From contig NZ_FNBE01000001.1 in the NCBI RefSeq assembly GCF_900102195.1, positions 434,001 through 498,000 on the forward strand: a stretch of 64,000 nt of DNA, given 5' to 3'. A model generated the notes under the pieces. It was not told where the DNA came from and searched no databases. It saw only the letters and a list, made by a program, of their open reading frames with translations. The stretch is from Pseudonocardia oroxyli. Lineage in GTDB: Bacteria > Actinomycetota > Actinomycetes > Mycobacteriales > Pseudonocardiaceae. Of the stretch, positions 8,665-18,603 are shown in pieces; within the stretch, counting starts at the first letter, position 1, and each line of letters starts with the position of its first letter. Both the position numbers and the translations under genes were made by a program.

Positions 8665-8701
8665 GTGGTAAGTGGTGCTGGAGCACCACTTACCACGCAC
8701 G
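8660..8701. terminator. 42-bp palindrome, bidirectional terminator candidate
   Basis: Two 19-nt arms with one mismatch (left CGTGAGTGGTAAGTGGTGC) flank a TGGA loop. The inner 14 bp pair perfectly. It covers the crtB stop codon and faces the end of the convergent Rv2175c-like gene. There is no T-tract, which is usual for actinobacterial hairpin terminators. It shares the 19+4+19 layout and the CGTGAG start with the dispersed family at 37-60 kb. Confidence 0.7.
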
Positions 8702-8718
8702 GGCGCCGGAGGCGCAGA

Positions 8719-9072
8719 TCAGAAGGCCATGGCCTGCGCGCGGCGCTTGATCTCGCGGTGGCGGCCCGCGCGGATGGCCGCGATCGGGGTTCCGGGCAGG
8801 CTCTCGTCGTCCGTGAACAGCCAGCGCAGGATGTCCTCGTCCGGGTAGCCGCCGTCTCGCAGCAGCGAGATCGTGCCGGGCAGGCCCTTCACCACGGCGT
8901 TCCCGTCCAGGAAGTCGGCGGGGATGCAGGTGGTGTCGTTGCGCCGCAGGCCCAGCAGCTGACCGTCCTTGATCAGCTGGTGGACCCGGGTTCGGGGGAT
9001 CGACAGGATGACGGCGACCTCGGTCGCGGGCAGGACGGCCACGTCGTCGGACAGGGCGGGCACCTCACTCAC
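8719..9072 (-). CDS. Rv2175c-like winged-helix DNA-binding protein
   Basis: About 117-126 residues; an HTH of the excisionase/MerR type is visible in LPATEVAVILSIPRTRVHQL, and the C-terminus REIKRRAQAMAF closely resembles what I remember of Rv2175c. In M. tuberculosis that protein binds DNA and is phosphorylated by PknL, encoded next door, which matches the divergent pknL gene here. Three in-frame GTG starts exist (9099, 9081, 9072). None has a good ribosome site; 9072 has CATCGT 7 nt upstream and is the tentative leaderless choice. Convergent with crtB across a palindrome. Confidence 0.85.
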   Translation of the reverse strand: MSEVPALSDDVAVLPATEVAVILSIPRTRVHQLIKDGQLLGLRRNDTTCIPADFLDGNAVVKGLPGTISLLRDGGYPDEDILRWLFTDDESLPGTPIAAIRAGRHREIKRRAQAMAF

Positions 9073-9124
9073 GTGCGTCACGATGCCACAGACGGGCACG
9101 AGCGGGGAGCCGCCGGGCGGGCGG

Positions 9125-9130
9125 TACCGT
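9125..9130 (+). promoter_or_regulatory. leaderless -10 element of pknL
   Basis: TACCGT ends 6 nt before the GTG at 9137, supporting this start over longer versions of the open frame. Confidence 0.55.
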
Positions 9131-9136
9131 CGAAGG

Positions 9137-10915
9137 GTGAACGCCCCCGCCGACTTCGCCGCGCTGCTGGACGCGCGCTACCGGGTGGGACCGGTCCTCG
9201 CACGTGGGGGGATGTCCACCGTGCACCGCGGGATGGACACCCGGCTCGACCGCCCCGTCGCGATCAAGATCATGGACCCGCGGATGGCGGCGGACCCCAC
9301 GTTCCGGGCCCGCTTCGAGCGCGAGGCGCGCTCCGCGGCGCGGATCGACCACCCGAACGTCGTCGACGTGCACGACCAGGGCCGGGTCCGGGACACCCTG
9401 TTCCTGGTCATGGAGCTGGTCGAGGGCGGCACGCTGCGGGAGGTGCTGCGCCATCGCGGCGCGCTCGGGGTGCCGGTGGCCTTCGCGGTGATGGAGCCGG
9501 TGCTGGCCGGGCTCGCGCAGGCGCACGCGCTGGGCATGGTCCACCGGGACGTCAAGCCGGAGAACGTGCTGCTCGGCGCCGACGGTGCCGTCAAGGTCGC
9601 CGACTTCGGGCTGGTCACGGCCGCGGCGGAGGCCGGGGTCTCGCACGCCGGGATGATCCTCGGGACCATGGCGTACCTCTCCCCGGAGCAGGTCGCCACC
9701 GGCCAGGCGGACGCCCGCAGTGACGTCTACGCGGCGGGCATCCTGTTCTCCGAGCTGCTCACCGGCGCCCCGCCCTACACCGGGGACAACGCGCTGTCCG
9801 TGGCCTACCGCCACGTGAACGACGACGTGCCCGCCCCGTCCCGGATCGCGGGCGACGTGCCGCCCAAGCTCGACGACCTGATCCTGCGCGCCACCTCCCG
9901 CGACCCCGCCCGGCGCCCCGCGGACGCCGCCGCCTTCCGCGCCGAGCTCGTCCGGCTGCGCGCGGAGCTCGGCGTGCCGCGCGTCGCCGTCCCGCTGCCG
10001 CCCGCGCGGCCGGTCGAGGAGCAGGAGACCGAACCCGCCCCGCTGCCCGCTGCCGGTCCGCGGGGCACCCGCGCGTTGACCCGCGGTGAGCTGCCGGAGG
10101 AGGAGACCGCGCGGCTCAGCCCCGTCGTCGACGACCGCCCGGACCGCACCCGTGGGCGGCACGGCACCGCCGCGGCCGCCCGCCCGGAGGCGCTGCCCGA
10201 CCACCGGATCGCCCGCCGTCGCAGCCGCCGGACCTTCGCGATCTGGATCGCCGTGGTGCTGGTGCTGGGTCTGCTGGTGGGCGGGGCGGCGTGGTGGCTC
10301 GGCTCGGGCCGCTGGACGGCGGTGCCGTCGGTGGTGGGCCTGGACCGGGCCGCCGCCGAGCGCCTGCTCGCGGACGCCGACCTGGCCGCCACGGTCACCG
10401 AGGAGCTGCACGACGACGTCGCGGCGGACGTCGTGGCGGGCACCGACCCGGTGGCGCAGGCCCGGCTGCTGCGCGGCGCCGCCGTGACCCTGCGGGTCTC
10501 GACGGGCAGGCCGGTCGTGCCCGCGATCGGGCCGGGCACGTCCGTCGCGGACGCGGAACAGGCCGTCCGGGCCGCCCACCTCACCCCGGCGACGGGCGGC
10601 GGGGAGTTCAGCGACACCGTGCCGTCGGGCGCCGTGGTGCGCACCGACCCGGCCGCGGGGACCGCGCTGCCGGTGAACGGCACCGTCACGCTGGTGGTGA
10701 GCAAGGGTCAGGCCCCGCCGCCGCAGGTGCGCATCCCGTTCCTGATCGGCGAGAGCCGCGACCAGGCGGTGCGGGAGCTGCGCGGCCTCGGCCTGGACGT
10801 CGAGGTGACGGAGGGTCTCCCCTTCACCCGGCCCAACGCCCGGGTGGTCGGCGTGTCCCCCGGCGCCGGCGAGACGGTGGAACGCGGCACCACGGTGACG
10901 ATCACCGTCCTCTAG
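9137..10915 (+). CDS. pknL: Ser/Thr protein kinase PknL with PASTA repeats
   Basis: 592-residue membrane kinase. The kinase domain is at about 15-275: a Gly-rich loop ARGGMSTV, ATP-binding Lys44 (VAIK), catalytic HRDVKPEN with Asp138, and DFG at 156-158. A Pro/Glu-rich linker is followed by a single transmembrane helix (FAIWIAVVLVLGLLVGGAAW, about 375-395). Three extracellular PASTA-like repeats follow (near 400, 465 and 535), each opening with a V/IP-x-hydrophobic-G type motif. As I recall, M. tuberculosis PknL is about 399 residues and lacks PASTA repeats, so this version is longer and PknB-like outside. The divergent Rv2175c-like gene is its probable substrate. Confidence 0.92.
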   Translation: MNAPADFAALLDARYRVGPVLARGGMSTVHRGMDTRLDRPVAIKIMDPRMAADPTFRARFEREARSAARIDHPNVVDVHDQGRVRDTLFLVMELVEGGTLREVLRHRGALGVPVAFAVMEPVLAGLAQAHALGMVHRDVKPENVLLGADGAVKVADFGLVTAAAEAGVSHAGMILGTMAYLSPEQVATGQADARSDVYAAGILFSELLTGAPPYTGDNALSVAYRHVNDDVPAPSRIAGDVPPKLDDLILRATSRDPARRPADAAAFRAELVRLRAELGVPRVAVPLPPARPVEEQETEPAPLPAAGPRGTRALTRGELPEEETARLSPVVDDRPDRTRGRHGTAAAARPEALPDHRIARRRSRRTFAIWIAVVLVLGLLVGGAAWWLGSGRWTAVPSVVGLDRAAAERLLADADLAATVTEELHDDVAADVVAGTDPVAQARLLRGAAVTLRVSTGRPVVPAIGPGTSVADAEQAVRAAHLTPATGGGEFSDTVPSGAVVRTDPAAGTALPVNGTVTLVVSKGQAPPPQVRIPFLIGESRDQAVRELRGLGLDVEVTEGLPFTRPNARVVGVSPGAGETVERGTTVTITVL

Positions 10916-10920
10916 CCCCG

Positions 10921-10980
10921 CGTCGTGGAGCCACGACTGTCGTGTCAGGGCCTCGACACGACAGTTGTGGCTCCACGACG
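10921..10980. terminator. 60-bp palindrome between convergent pknL and aroG
   Basis: 26-nt arms (10921-10946 and 10955-10980) pair with a single mismatch around an 8-nt loop. Each arm contains a smaller palindrome (TCGTGGAGCCACGA, offset centre). It lies 5 bp after the pknL stop and 7 bp from the aroG stop, so it can serve both genes. Related in core sequence to the palindrome at 22157-22221. Confidence 0.7.
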
Positions 10981-10987
10981 CCCGGGG

Positions 10988-12950
<1,963 letters not shown>

Positions 12951-13070
12951 GCCCACCCTTTCTCAGCACGCGACTCTACGTCGAGGGGCCGGGCGACCGC
13001 GCGTCGGGCGAAACGTTCGGGGGCCGGCGAGCGAACCAGTGGGCGACGCCCACTCCCGCGAGGATCTCCC

Positions 13071-14372
13071 ATGCCCCGCCGCGCCCTGCTGCTCTCCCTC
13101 CTCCTCACGGTCCTGCTGGCCGCGTGCTCCGCGCCCGGGGAGACCCCGGTCACCACCGTCACGCTGCGGTTGTGGGACGACCAGGTCGCCAAGGCCTACG
13201 GGACGTCCTTCGCCGAGTTCGAGCGGCAGAACCCGGACATCCGGGTGGACCTGGACGTCGTCCCCTACGCCGACTACTTCGTCAGCCTCCCGGCGCAGCT
13301 CGAGCGCGGCCAGGGCGACGACATCTTCTGGCTCAACTCCGCCTACCTGGGCACCCTCGCGGACTCGGGCGCGCTGCTCGACATCGAGCGGGTGCTGCCG
13401 GGCCGGGCGGAGCGCTGGGTGCCCGCGGCGGTCGACCAGTACACCCGGGACGGCGGCCTGTGGGGCGTCCCGGCGCTGACCGACGGCCGGATCGTCACCT
13501 ACTACAACACGGCCCTGCTGGCCCAGGCCGGCGTCGACCCCACGGCCCTGACCTGGAACCCCGACCCGGCCAAGGACACCCTGCTCCCGGCGCTGCGCCG
13601 GCTGACGGTCGACACGGCCGGGCGGCGCGCGGACGAGCCCGGGTTCGACCCGACGAGCGTGGCGACCTACGGGTTCAACGCGGGCCGAGACCTGCAGGCG
13701 GTCTACTACGAGTTCATCGGCTCCAACGGCGGCCGGTTCCAGGCCGCGGACGGCACGTTCGCGTTCGCGGAGCCCCGGTCCGTCGAGGCCTTCCAGTACC
13801 TGGTGGACCTGATCAACGTCCAGCACGTCGCGCCGCCCGCGGACGACACCAACGACAACGCCGACTACGCGCGGGACGCCTTCCTCGCCGGCCGGCTCGC
13901 GATCTTCCAGTCCGGCACCTACAACCTGCGCAACGTCGCGGACGGCGCCACCTTCGACTGGGCCATCGCGCCGATGGTCGCCGGGCCCGCGGGCCGGGTG
14001 TCGGTGGTGAACAGCGTGGTCGCGGCGGGCAACGCGAAGACCCCGCACCCCGAGGCCGTCGCCCGGGTGCTGGACTGGATCGGCTCCGAGCCCGGCGCGG
14101 ACCCGGTCGGCGGCCGCGGCGCGGCGCTGCCCGCGGTCACCGGGTCGCAGCAGAAGTTCTTCGACTACTGGCGCGAACGGGGCGTGGAGACCGGGTACTT
14201 CGGCGCCCTCGGCGGCACCGCCACGATCGACCCGCCCACGGGCCCGCGCTTCGGCACCGGCTCCCGGGTGTTCTCCCCCATCCTGGGCGAGATCTTCGCG
14301 GGGCGGCTGCCGGTGGCCGAGGGGCTGCAACAGGCGCAGGACTCCGCGAACGCCGCGATCCGCGCCGGTTGA
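13071..14372 (+). CDS. ABC transporter sugar-type substrate-binding lipoprotein
   Basis: 433-residue secreted solute-binding protein, family 1 (UgpB/MalE-like). The signal peptide ends in lipobox LLAAC with the acylated Cys at residue 19. The mature part starts VTLRLWDDQVAKAYG and includes FEKQN-type FERQNPDIRVDLDVVPYADY, GLWGVPALTDGRIVTYYNTALL and GTYNLRNVADG, typical of sugar binders. AGGA lies 7 nt before the ATG. No permease or ATPase gene is adjacent on either side, so it is an orphan that must partner with distant transporter genes. It sits where I recall Rv2180c-Rv2181 in M. tuberculosis. Ligand unknown; an oligosaccharide is likely. Confidence 0.88.
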   Translation: MPRRALLLSLLLTVLLAACSAPGETPVTTVTLRLWDDQVAKAYGTSFAEFERQNPDIRVDLDVVPYADYFVSLPAQLERGQGDDIFWLNSAYLGTLADSGALLDIERVLPGRAERWVPAAVDQYTRDGGLWGVPALTDGRIVTYYNTALLAQAGVDPTALTWNPDPAKDTLLPALRRLTVDTAGRRADEPGFDPTSVATYGFNAGRDLQAVYYEFIGSNGGRFQAADGTFAFAEPRSVEAFQYLVDLINVQHVAPPADDTNDNADYARDAFLAGRLAIFQSGTYNLRNVADGATFDWAIAPMVAGPAGRVSVVNSVVAAGNAKTPHPEAVARVLDWIGSEPGADPVGGRGAALPAVTGSQQKFFDYWRERGVETGYFGALGGTATIDPPTGPRFGTGSRVFSPILGEIFAGRLPVAEGLQQAQDSANAAIRAG

Positions 14373-14420
14373 GGGGGCGCGGGCTGACGCAGGGCACCTG
14401 CTGACGCTTGGGCGGCTGCT

Positions 14421-14692
14421 GACGCTTGGGACGCCCAAGCACCACTCACCGACGCTTGGGCGTCCCAAGCGTCACCGGACCCCGTCACCCAACGATGCTT
14501 GGGCGTCCCAAGCACCACCCAACGACGCTTGGGCGTCCCAAGCGTCACCGGACCCCGTCAACCAGCGACGCTTGGGCGTCCCAAGCACCACCCAGCGACA
14601 CTTGGGCGTCCCAAGCGTCAACCGGCGCCATCACCCAGCGACGCTTGGGCGGCCCAAGCACCACCCCGCGACGCTTGGGCGTCCCAAGCGTC
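14421..14692. repeat. 73-bp tandem array carrying eight palindromes
   Basis: About 3.7 copies of a 73-bp unit fill the convergent gap between the lipoprotein and plsC genes. Each unit has two palindromes built on GCTTGGG-nnn-CCCAAGC, at 14424, 14454, 14497, 14527, 14570, 14600, 14643 and 14673. Every second palindrome starts exactly 73 bp after its equivalent. Half-palindromes continue to about 14756. Open frames run through on both strands, but 73 is not a multiple of three and there are no start signals, so the array is judged non-coding. This accounts for the whole 396-bp gap. Confidence 0.92.
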
Positions 14693-14768
14693 ACCGGGCC
14701 AAGCGTCACCGTCCCAAGCGGCACCGTCCCAAGCGGCACCGGGCCGAGCGGCACCGGGCGGGCGTCTC

Positions 14769-15464
14769 CTACGCGGCCTTGCGCGCCTGCTCCGCCCGCT
14801 CCTTGACGCTCGCGGCGTACAGGTCCACGTAGGTCTGCCCCGACAGCTCCATCAGCGAGTACATGATCTCGTCGGTCATCGAGCGCTCGATGAACCGGTC
14901 CCCCGCCATGCCCTCGTAGCGCGAGAAGTCCAGCGGCTCACCGATCTTCACGTGCACGTGCCCGGGGCGCCACAGCGTGGAGCCGATGGGGTTGACCTTG
15001 TCCGTGCCGATCATGGCGACCGGGATGACCGGGACGTTCGCCTCCAGGGCCATTCGGGCCACCCCCGTCTTGCCCTTGTAGAGCCGCCCGTCGGGGCTGC
15101 GGGTGCCCTCCGGGTAGATCCCGAGGAGCTTGCCCTCCTTCAGCAGCCGGACGGCCGTGTCCATCGCCGCCTGTGCCGCGTTGCCCCCGGACCGGTCGAT
15201 GGGCACCTGCCCGACGCCGGAGAAGAACTGCTTCTTGAGGAACCCCTTGAACCCGGGCTCGGTGAAGTACTCGCTCTTCGCCAGGAAGGTCACGCGCCGC
15301 TTGAGCTGCAGGGGCAGCAGGAACGAGTCCGCGACGGCCAGATGGTTGCTGGCGAGAATGGCACCCCCGTGCTCGGGAACGTGCTCGATGCCCTCGATGG
15401 AGGGGCGGCAGTACATCCGGAGCAACGGGCCGATCAGGACGAACTTCGACCACCAGTACAGCAC
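14769..15464 (-). CDS. 1-acyl-sn-glycerol-3-phosphate acyltransferase (PlsC family)
   Basis: 231-residue membrane-associated acyltransferase. The catalytic NHxxxxD box is NHLAVADSF, followed by AKSEYF, a GQVPIDRSGG segment and the phosphate-binding YPEGTRSPDG. PVIPVAMIGTDKV is the fourth block. It transfers an acyl group to lysophosphatidic acid or a related acceptor. It matches Rv2182c in order as I recall. The GTG at 15464 has GAGGAGG 8 nt upstream. Its end faces the 73-bp repeat array. Confidence 0.9.
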   Translation of the reverse strand: MLYWWSKFVLIGPLLRMYCRPSIEGIEHVPEHGGAILASNHLAVADSFLLPLQLKRRVTFLAKSEYFTEPGFKGFLKKQFFSGVGQVPIDRSGGNAAQAAMDTAVRLLKEGKLLGIYPEGTRSPDGRLYKGKTGVARMALEANVPVIPVAMIGTDKVNPIGSTLWRPGHVHVKIGEPLDFSRYEGMAGDRFIERSMTDEIMYSLMELSGQTYVDLYAASVKERAEQARKAA

Positions 15465-15586
15465 CCGTCGGGCCTCCTCACCGCGTGGGACGCCAGCCTA
15501 CGGAGCCGCTCCGGGGCACGACAACAAGGGCCGACCGTGTCAGGATGGCGGTCTACGCGAGCCCCGGCGAGGAAAGGTGCGCGTGC

Positions 15587-16039
15587 ATGGGCGACGAGCA
15601 GGATCGAGACGACCGCGCCGTCGGCTCGTTCGACGACATCGTCGCCTCCTGGAAGGCGGACGGCACCGTCCCCGAATGGCCGGACGAGCCGCCCGTGGCG
15701 CCCGCGGCGACCGAGACGATCGAGCCGCCCGCCCCACCGGTCCGGCCCGCCCCGCCGGTCCGGCCGGGCCCGGCGGTGGACCCGCTGTCGGACCGGGACG
15801 ACCACTACATCCCGCCGGAGCCCCCGCCGCTGCCCAAGCTGGGCGTCGCCGCGGCCGTCGGGCTGGTGCTGGTGGCGCTGGGGATCATCCTGATCGCCGC
15901 GCCGCAGTGGATCGGCATGTCGGGCGTGTACGGCCTGCCGCTGGGCCTGGTCGCGATCGCGGGCGGCCTCACCTGGCTGCTGATGCGCCTGTGGCAGCCG
16001 ACCGCCGAGGACCCGCGGGACGACGAGGGGACCGTCTGA
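15587..16039 (+). CDS. small two-helix membrane protein
   Basis: 150 residues starting MGDEQDRDDRAVGSFDDIV. The acidic, Pro-rich cytoplasmic half (to about 85) has a WPDEPP motif and [16 protein letters not shown] repeats. Two transmembrane helices follow, PKLGVAAAVGLVLVALGIIL and VYGLPLGLVAIAGGLTWLLM, then a short acidic tail. AGGAAAGG lies about 10 nt before the ATG at 15587; the open frame extends upstream but without a better start. Function unknown; conserved hypothetical proteins of this build are common in actinobacteria. It ends 3 bp before the convergent ROK gene. Confidence 0.7.
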   Translation: MGDEQDRDDRAVGSFDDIVASWKADGTVPEWPDEPPVAPAATETIEPPAPPVRPAPPVRPGPAVDPLSDRDDHYIPPEPPPLPKLGVAAAVGLVLVALGIILIAAPQWIGMSGVYGLPLGLVAIAGGLTWLLMRLWQPTAEDPRDDEGTV

Positions 16040-16042
16040 GCG

Positions 16043-17059
16043 CTACGCCCGGGTGGTGACGTGTTCGCGGGCCAGCTCGGCGGCCCCGACCACCGCGGCG
16101 CCGGGGCCGAGCTGGGCCGGGCGGATGCGGGCCAGCGGACGGTCGCCCGCACCGGTGAGGATCGTCGAGTAGTGCTCGCGGGCCTCGTCCAGGAACAGGG
16201 GCGCCGAGCCTGCCACCCCGCCGCCGATGACGACCAGCGGGGGATCGAAGACGTCGGCGATCAGCGAGAGCCCCTCGCCGAGCCACCGACCCAGCTCCGC
16301 CACCGCGCGGCGGGCCAGCGGGTCGCCCTCCCGCGCGGCGCCCGCGACCCGCTGCCCGGTGATCCGTCCGGGGTCCCGCGCGGCCTCGCGGTGCAGCACC
16401 GACGGCCCCTGGTCGGGGTCCCCGAGCAGCTCCAGCGCCGTCGTGGCCAGCGCGGTGCCGCTGCAGTACCGCTCCCAGCAGCCGCGCTTGCCGCAGGCGC
16501 AGGGCCGCCCGTCCGGCACCACGCGCAGGTGCCCGAACTCGGGGGCCACGCCGTACGCGCCGCGGTACAGCGCGCCGTCGAGCAGCAGCGCGCCGCCGAT
16601 CCCGGTGCCGATCGCCACGAACACCACGGTCGACGCGCCCGCGGCGGCCCCGTAGCGGCGCTCGGCGAGGGCGGCCGCGTTGGCGTCGTGCTCGACGACC
16701 GTCGGCAGGGCCGTGCGCTCGGCCATCCGGGCCGCGACGGGCGCGTCCCGCCAGGGCAGGTGCGGCGCGAACCGGACGAGCCCGCGGTCGGCGTCGATGA
16801 ACCCGGCCACCGCGAGCCCGACCGCGGAGACCTCGTGTCGTGCGGCCAGCTCGGCGACGCAGCCGCCGATGGCCGCCTCGAGCGCGTCGGCGCTCTGCGG
16901 GGTGGCCGCGGCCGCGCTGTCGATGATCTCGCCGTGGGCGTCGACGACGCCGGCGCGGATGTTCGTCCCGCCGACGTCCACCCCGACCGTGAGCACGTCA
17001 GACCCGGGTGACGGGGATCCGCTGGACCCGCCTTCGGCCTGCTCCGTGCGTGCCGCCAT
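16043..17059 (-). CDS. ROK-family sugar kinase (glucokinase type)
   Basis: 338-residue ROK kinase. The ATP-binding phosphate loop is VGVDVGGTNIRAG. The catalytic Asp lies in VVEHDANAAALAE, and AIGTGIGGALLLDG follows. The zinc-binding ROK motif is CACGKRGCWERYCSG, preceded by PEFGHLRV with the conserved His. It probably phosphorylates glucose or a related hexose. The ATG at 17059 has GGGAGGGG upstream but lies 62 bp inside the preceding gene. A GTG at 16996 just after that gene's stop is an alternative (317 residues) that starts nearer the domain. Confidence 0.88.
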   Translation of the reverse strand: MAARTEQAEGGSSGSPSPGSDVLTVGVDVGGTNIRAGVVDAHGEIIDSAAAATPQSADALEAAIGGCVAELAARHEVSAVGLAVAGFIDADRGLVRFAPHLPWRDAPVAARMAERTALPTVVEHDANAAALAERRYGAAAGASTVVFVAIGTGIGGALLLDGALYRGAYGVAPEFGHLRVVPDGRPCACGKRGCWERYCSGTALATTALELLGDPDQGPSVLHREAARDPGRITGQRVAGAAREGDPLARRAVAELGRWLGEGLSLIADVFDPPLVVIGGGVAGSAPLFLDEAREHYSTILTGAGDRPLARIRPAQLGPGAAVVGAAELAREHVTTRA

Positions 17060-17354
17060 CGCCGTTCGTCCCCTCCCGCGCCGGACCCTCCGGGTACCCG
17101 TCCAGCACCGTCCGCAATGCCCCGAGCACTCCCGCCGCGTGGTGCGCGAGGGTCACCGCCAGCTCGGGGCGCTCGCCGCGCAGGAGCGCCAGCACCGCGC
17201 ACACGGGGCAGTTCGCGCAGCTCGCCGGGGTCGCATCCGCATCGAGCAAGGGGTCGAGCAGCGGGGTGATCCGCTCCAACAGCGTGTCCGCCAACGCGCG
17301 GAACTCCCCGGCGAGGGTGTCCGAGTGCGGACAGCGCCCCGCACGCTCGCTCAC
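16998..17354 (-). CDS. Rv2183c-like small cysteine-containing protein
   Basis: 118-residue protein starting with a GTG that overlaps the stop of the ArsA-like gene by 4 bp. A helical region (LAGEFRALADTLLERITPLL) leads to a Cys cluster CANCPVC near residues 47-52, then another helix and a Gly/Arg-rich tail. A further Cys is in GRCPHS near the N-terminus. The position between an ArsA-like ATPase and the acyltransferase fits Rv2183c as I recall it. The Cys arrangement suggests metal or Fe-S binding, but this is untested. Function unknown. Confidence 0.7.
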   Translation of the reverse strand: MSERAGRCPHSDTLAGEFRALADTLLERITPLLDPLLDADATPASCANCPVCAVLALLRGERPELAVTLAHHAAGVLGALRTVLDGYPEGPAREGTNGDGGTHGAGRRRVQRIPVTRV

Positions 17355-18556
17355 CGGCTCATCCAGACGGCCGGGTCGGGGACGAAGGTCACCACGAGAT
17401 CCTCCCCCTGCAGGCGCGCGGCCGTGACCTCGCACCGCCGCAGGACGGCGGGCAGGCTGAGCCGCCGCCGCGTGCCCCCCACCGTGACGACGAGCTCGTC
17501 CCCGACCCGGGTCAGGTCCAGCGGCCCGCTCGCGGCGCCGGGCAGCCGCAGCGCGAGCTCGAACTCCGAGTCCGGGTCCGTGCCGTCGCCCCGGGTCCGC
17601 TGCATCCGCAGCGCGGGCGGCGCGTCCGGCCCGACGGCCACGGGATCGGCCGCCCCGTACAGCGACTCGGCGAGCGCCGCGAGGGCCTCCACGCCCACGG
17701 GCTCGGCCGCGGTGTAGGGCACGGTCTGCGCGGGTCCCGACGAGCCCGTGAGCTCGGCGAGCACGGTCTGCTGCTCGGTCCAGCGCTCGCGCAGCCAGCG
17801 CGCGGTCGGCCCGCGCAGGGACGGCGGCGGGGCCGGGACCAGCCGGTTCACCACCAGGCCGTCGACCCGCAGGTCGTGCAGGGCGAGCGCGGTGACCGTC
17901 CGCGCGGTCTCGGCGGCGACCACCCGCTCCGGGGTCAGCACGAGCCGGATCGAGGTGTGCTCCCGGTCGCCGAGCATCGCGCGCAGGCCCTCGAGCTGCG
18001 CGGCGAGCCCGTCGAGCGCGTCCACCGTGCGCTCCCAGCCCTCGCGGTCCGCGCCCGCGAGCCCCGCGAGCACGCGGCGGTGCTTGGGGAAGAGGCGGTC
18101 CAGGTATCCCGAGAGCGCCTCGGGGAGCCCGAGCAGCCGCAGGGTCTCCGCCGTGGGGCCGCAGTCGACCACGACGACGTCCCACAGCCCGGATGCCGCG
18201 AGCCGGTGCACCTCGGCCAGCGCCAGCAGGTCCTCGACGCCGGGCAGCACGGTCAGCTCGTCCGCGACCAGGTCGTCCACGCCGATGCCGGCGAGCAGGG
18301 TCCGCAGGTGGTCCTGCAGGTCGGCCCACGCGCCGTCGAGCAGGACGCGGGTGTCGACGTGGCCCGCGAACAGCCCGTGCTCCAGTTCGCGCGGGTCGGC
18401 GTCGAGCGCGGTGTCCAGCGCGTCGCCGAGGGAGTGGGCGGGGTCGGTGGAGACCACGAGCGTCTTGCGCCCGGACCGGGCCAGGCGCACGGCGGTGGCC
18501 GCCGCCAGCGTCGTCTTCCCGACGCCCCCCTTGCCGGTGAACAGCACGACCCGCAC
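17351..18556 (-). CDS. ArsA/GET3-like ATPase
   Basis: 401-residue deviant Walker-A ATPase. The P-loop is GKGGVGKTT at the extreme N-terminus, with STDPAHSLGDAL as the switch I-like block and VVVVDCGPTAETLRLLGLPE as Walker B/switch II. The C-terminal domain (DEFVVTV-type beta segment) resembles the small HSP-like domain of bacterial ArsA homologs. It matches Rv2184c in order. There are no ars genes, so arsenite efflux is unlikely; targeting of a membrane protein is possible. The GTG at 18556 is leaderless-like, with TACCCT 7 nt upstream. Confidence 0.85.
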   Translation of the reverse strand: MRVVLFTGKGGVGKTTLAAATAVRLARSGRKTLVVSTDPAHSLGDALDTALDADPRELEHGLFAGHVDTRVLLDGAWADLQDHLRTLLAGIGVDDLVADELTVLPGVEDLLALAEVHRLAASGLWDVVVVDCGPTAETLRLLGLPEALSGYLDRLFPKHRRVLAGLAGADREGWERTVDALDGLAAQLEGLRAMLGDREHTSIRLVLTPERVVAAETARTVTALALHDLRVDGLVVNRLVPAPPPSLRGPTARWLRERWTEQQTVLAELTGSSGPAQTVPYTAAEPVGVEALAALAESLYGAADPVAVGPDAPPALRMQRTRGDGTDPDSEFELALRLPGAASGPLDLTRVGDELVVTVGGTRRRLSLPAVLRRCEVTAARLQGEDLVVTFVPDPAVWMSR

Positions 18557-18563
18557 GAGGCCG

Positions 18564-18569
18564 AGGGTA
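18564..18569 (-). promoter_or_regulatory. leaderless -10 element of the ArsA-like gene
   Basis: TACCCT on the minus strand, 7 nt before the GTG at 18556. Confidence 0.5.
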
Positions 18570-18603
18570 TCGGCCGCGGGGAACGCGCCTCGAACCGGAG
18601 CGA

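Noticed and set aside
8969-9136. Upstream extension of the pknL frame
   Set aside because: It would overlap the divergent Rv2175c-like gene and precedes the leaderless -10 at 9125-9130; the kinase domain begins soon after GTG 9137.
14165-14832. Repetitive open frames across the 73-bp array on both strands
   Set aside because: They exist only because the repeat lacks stops; the 73-bp period breaks any protein repeat, and there is no start site or family similarity.
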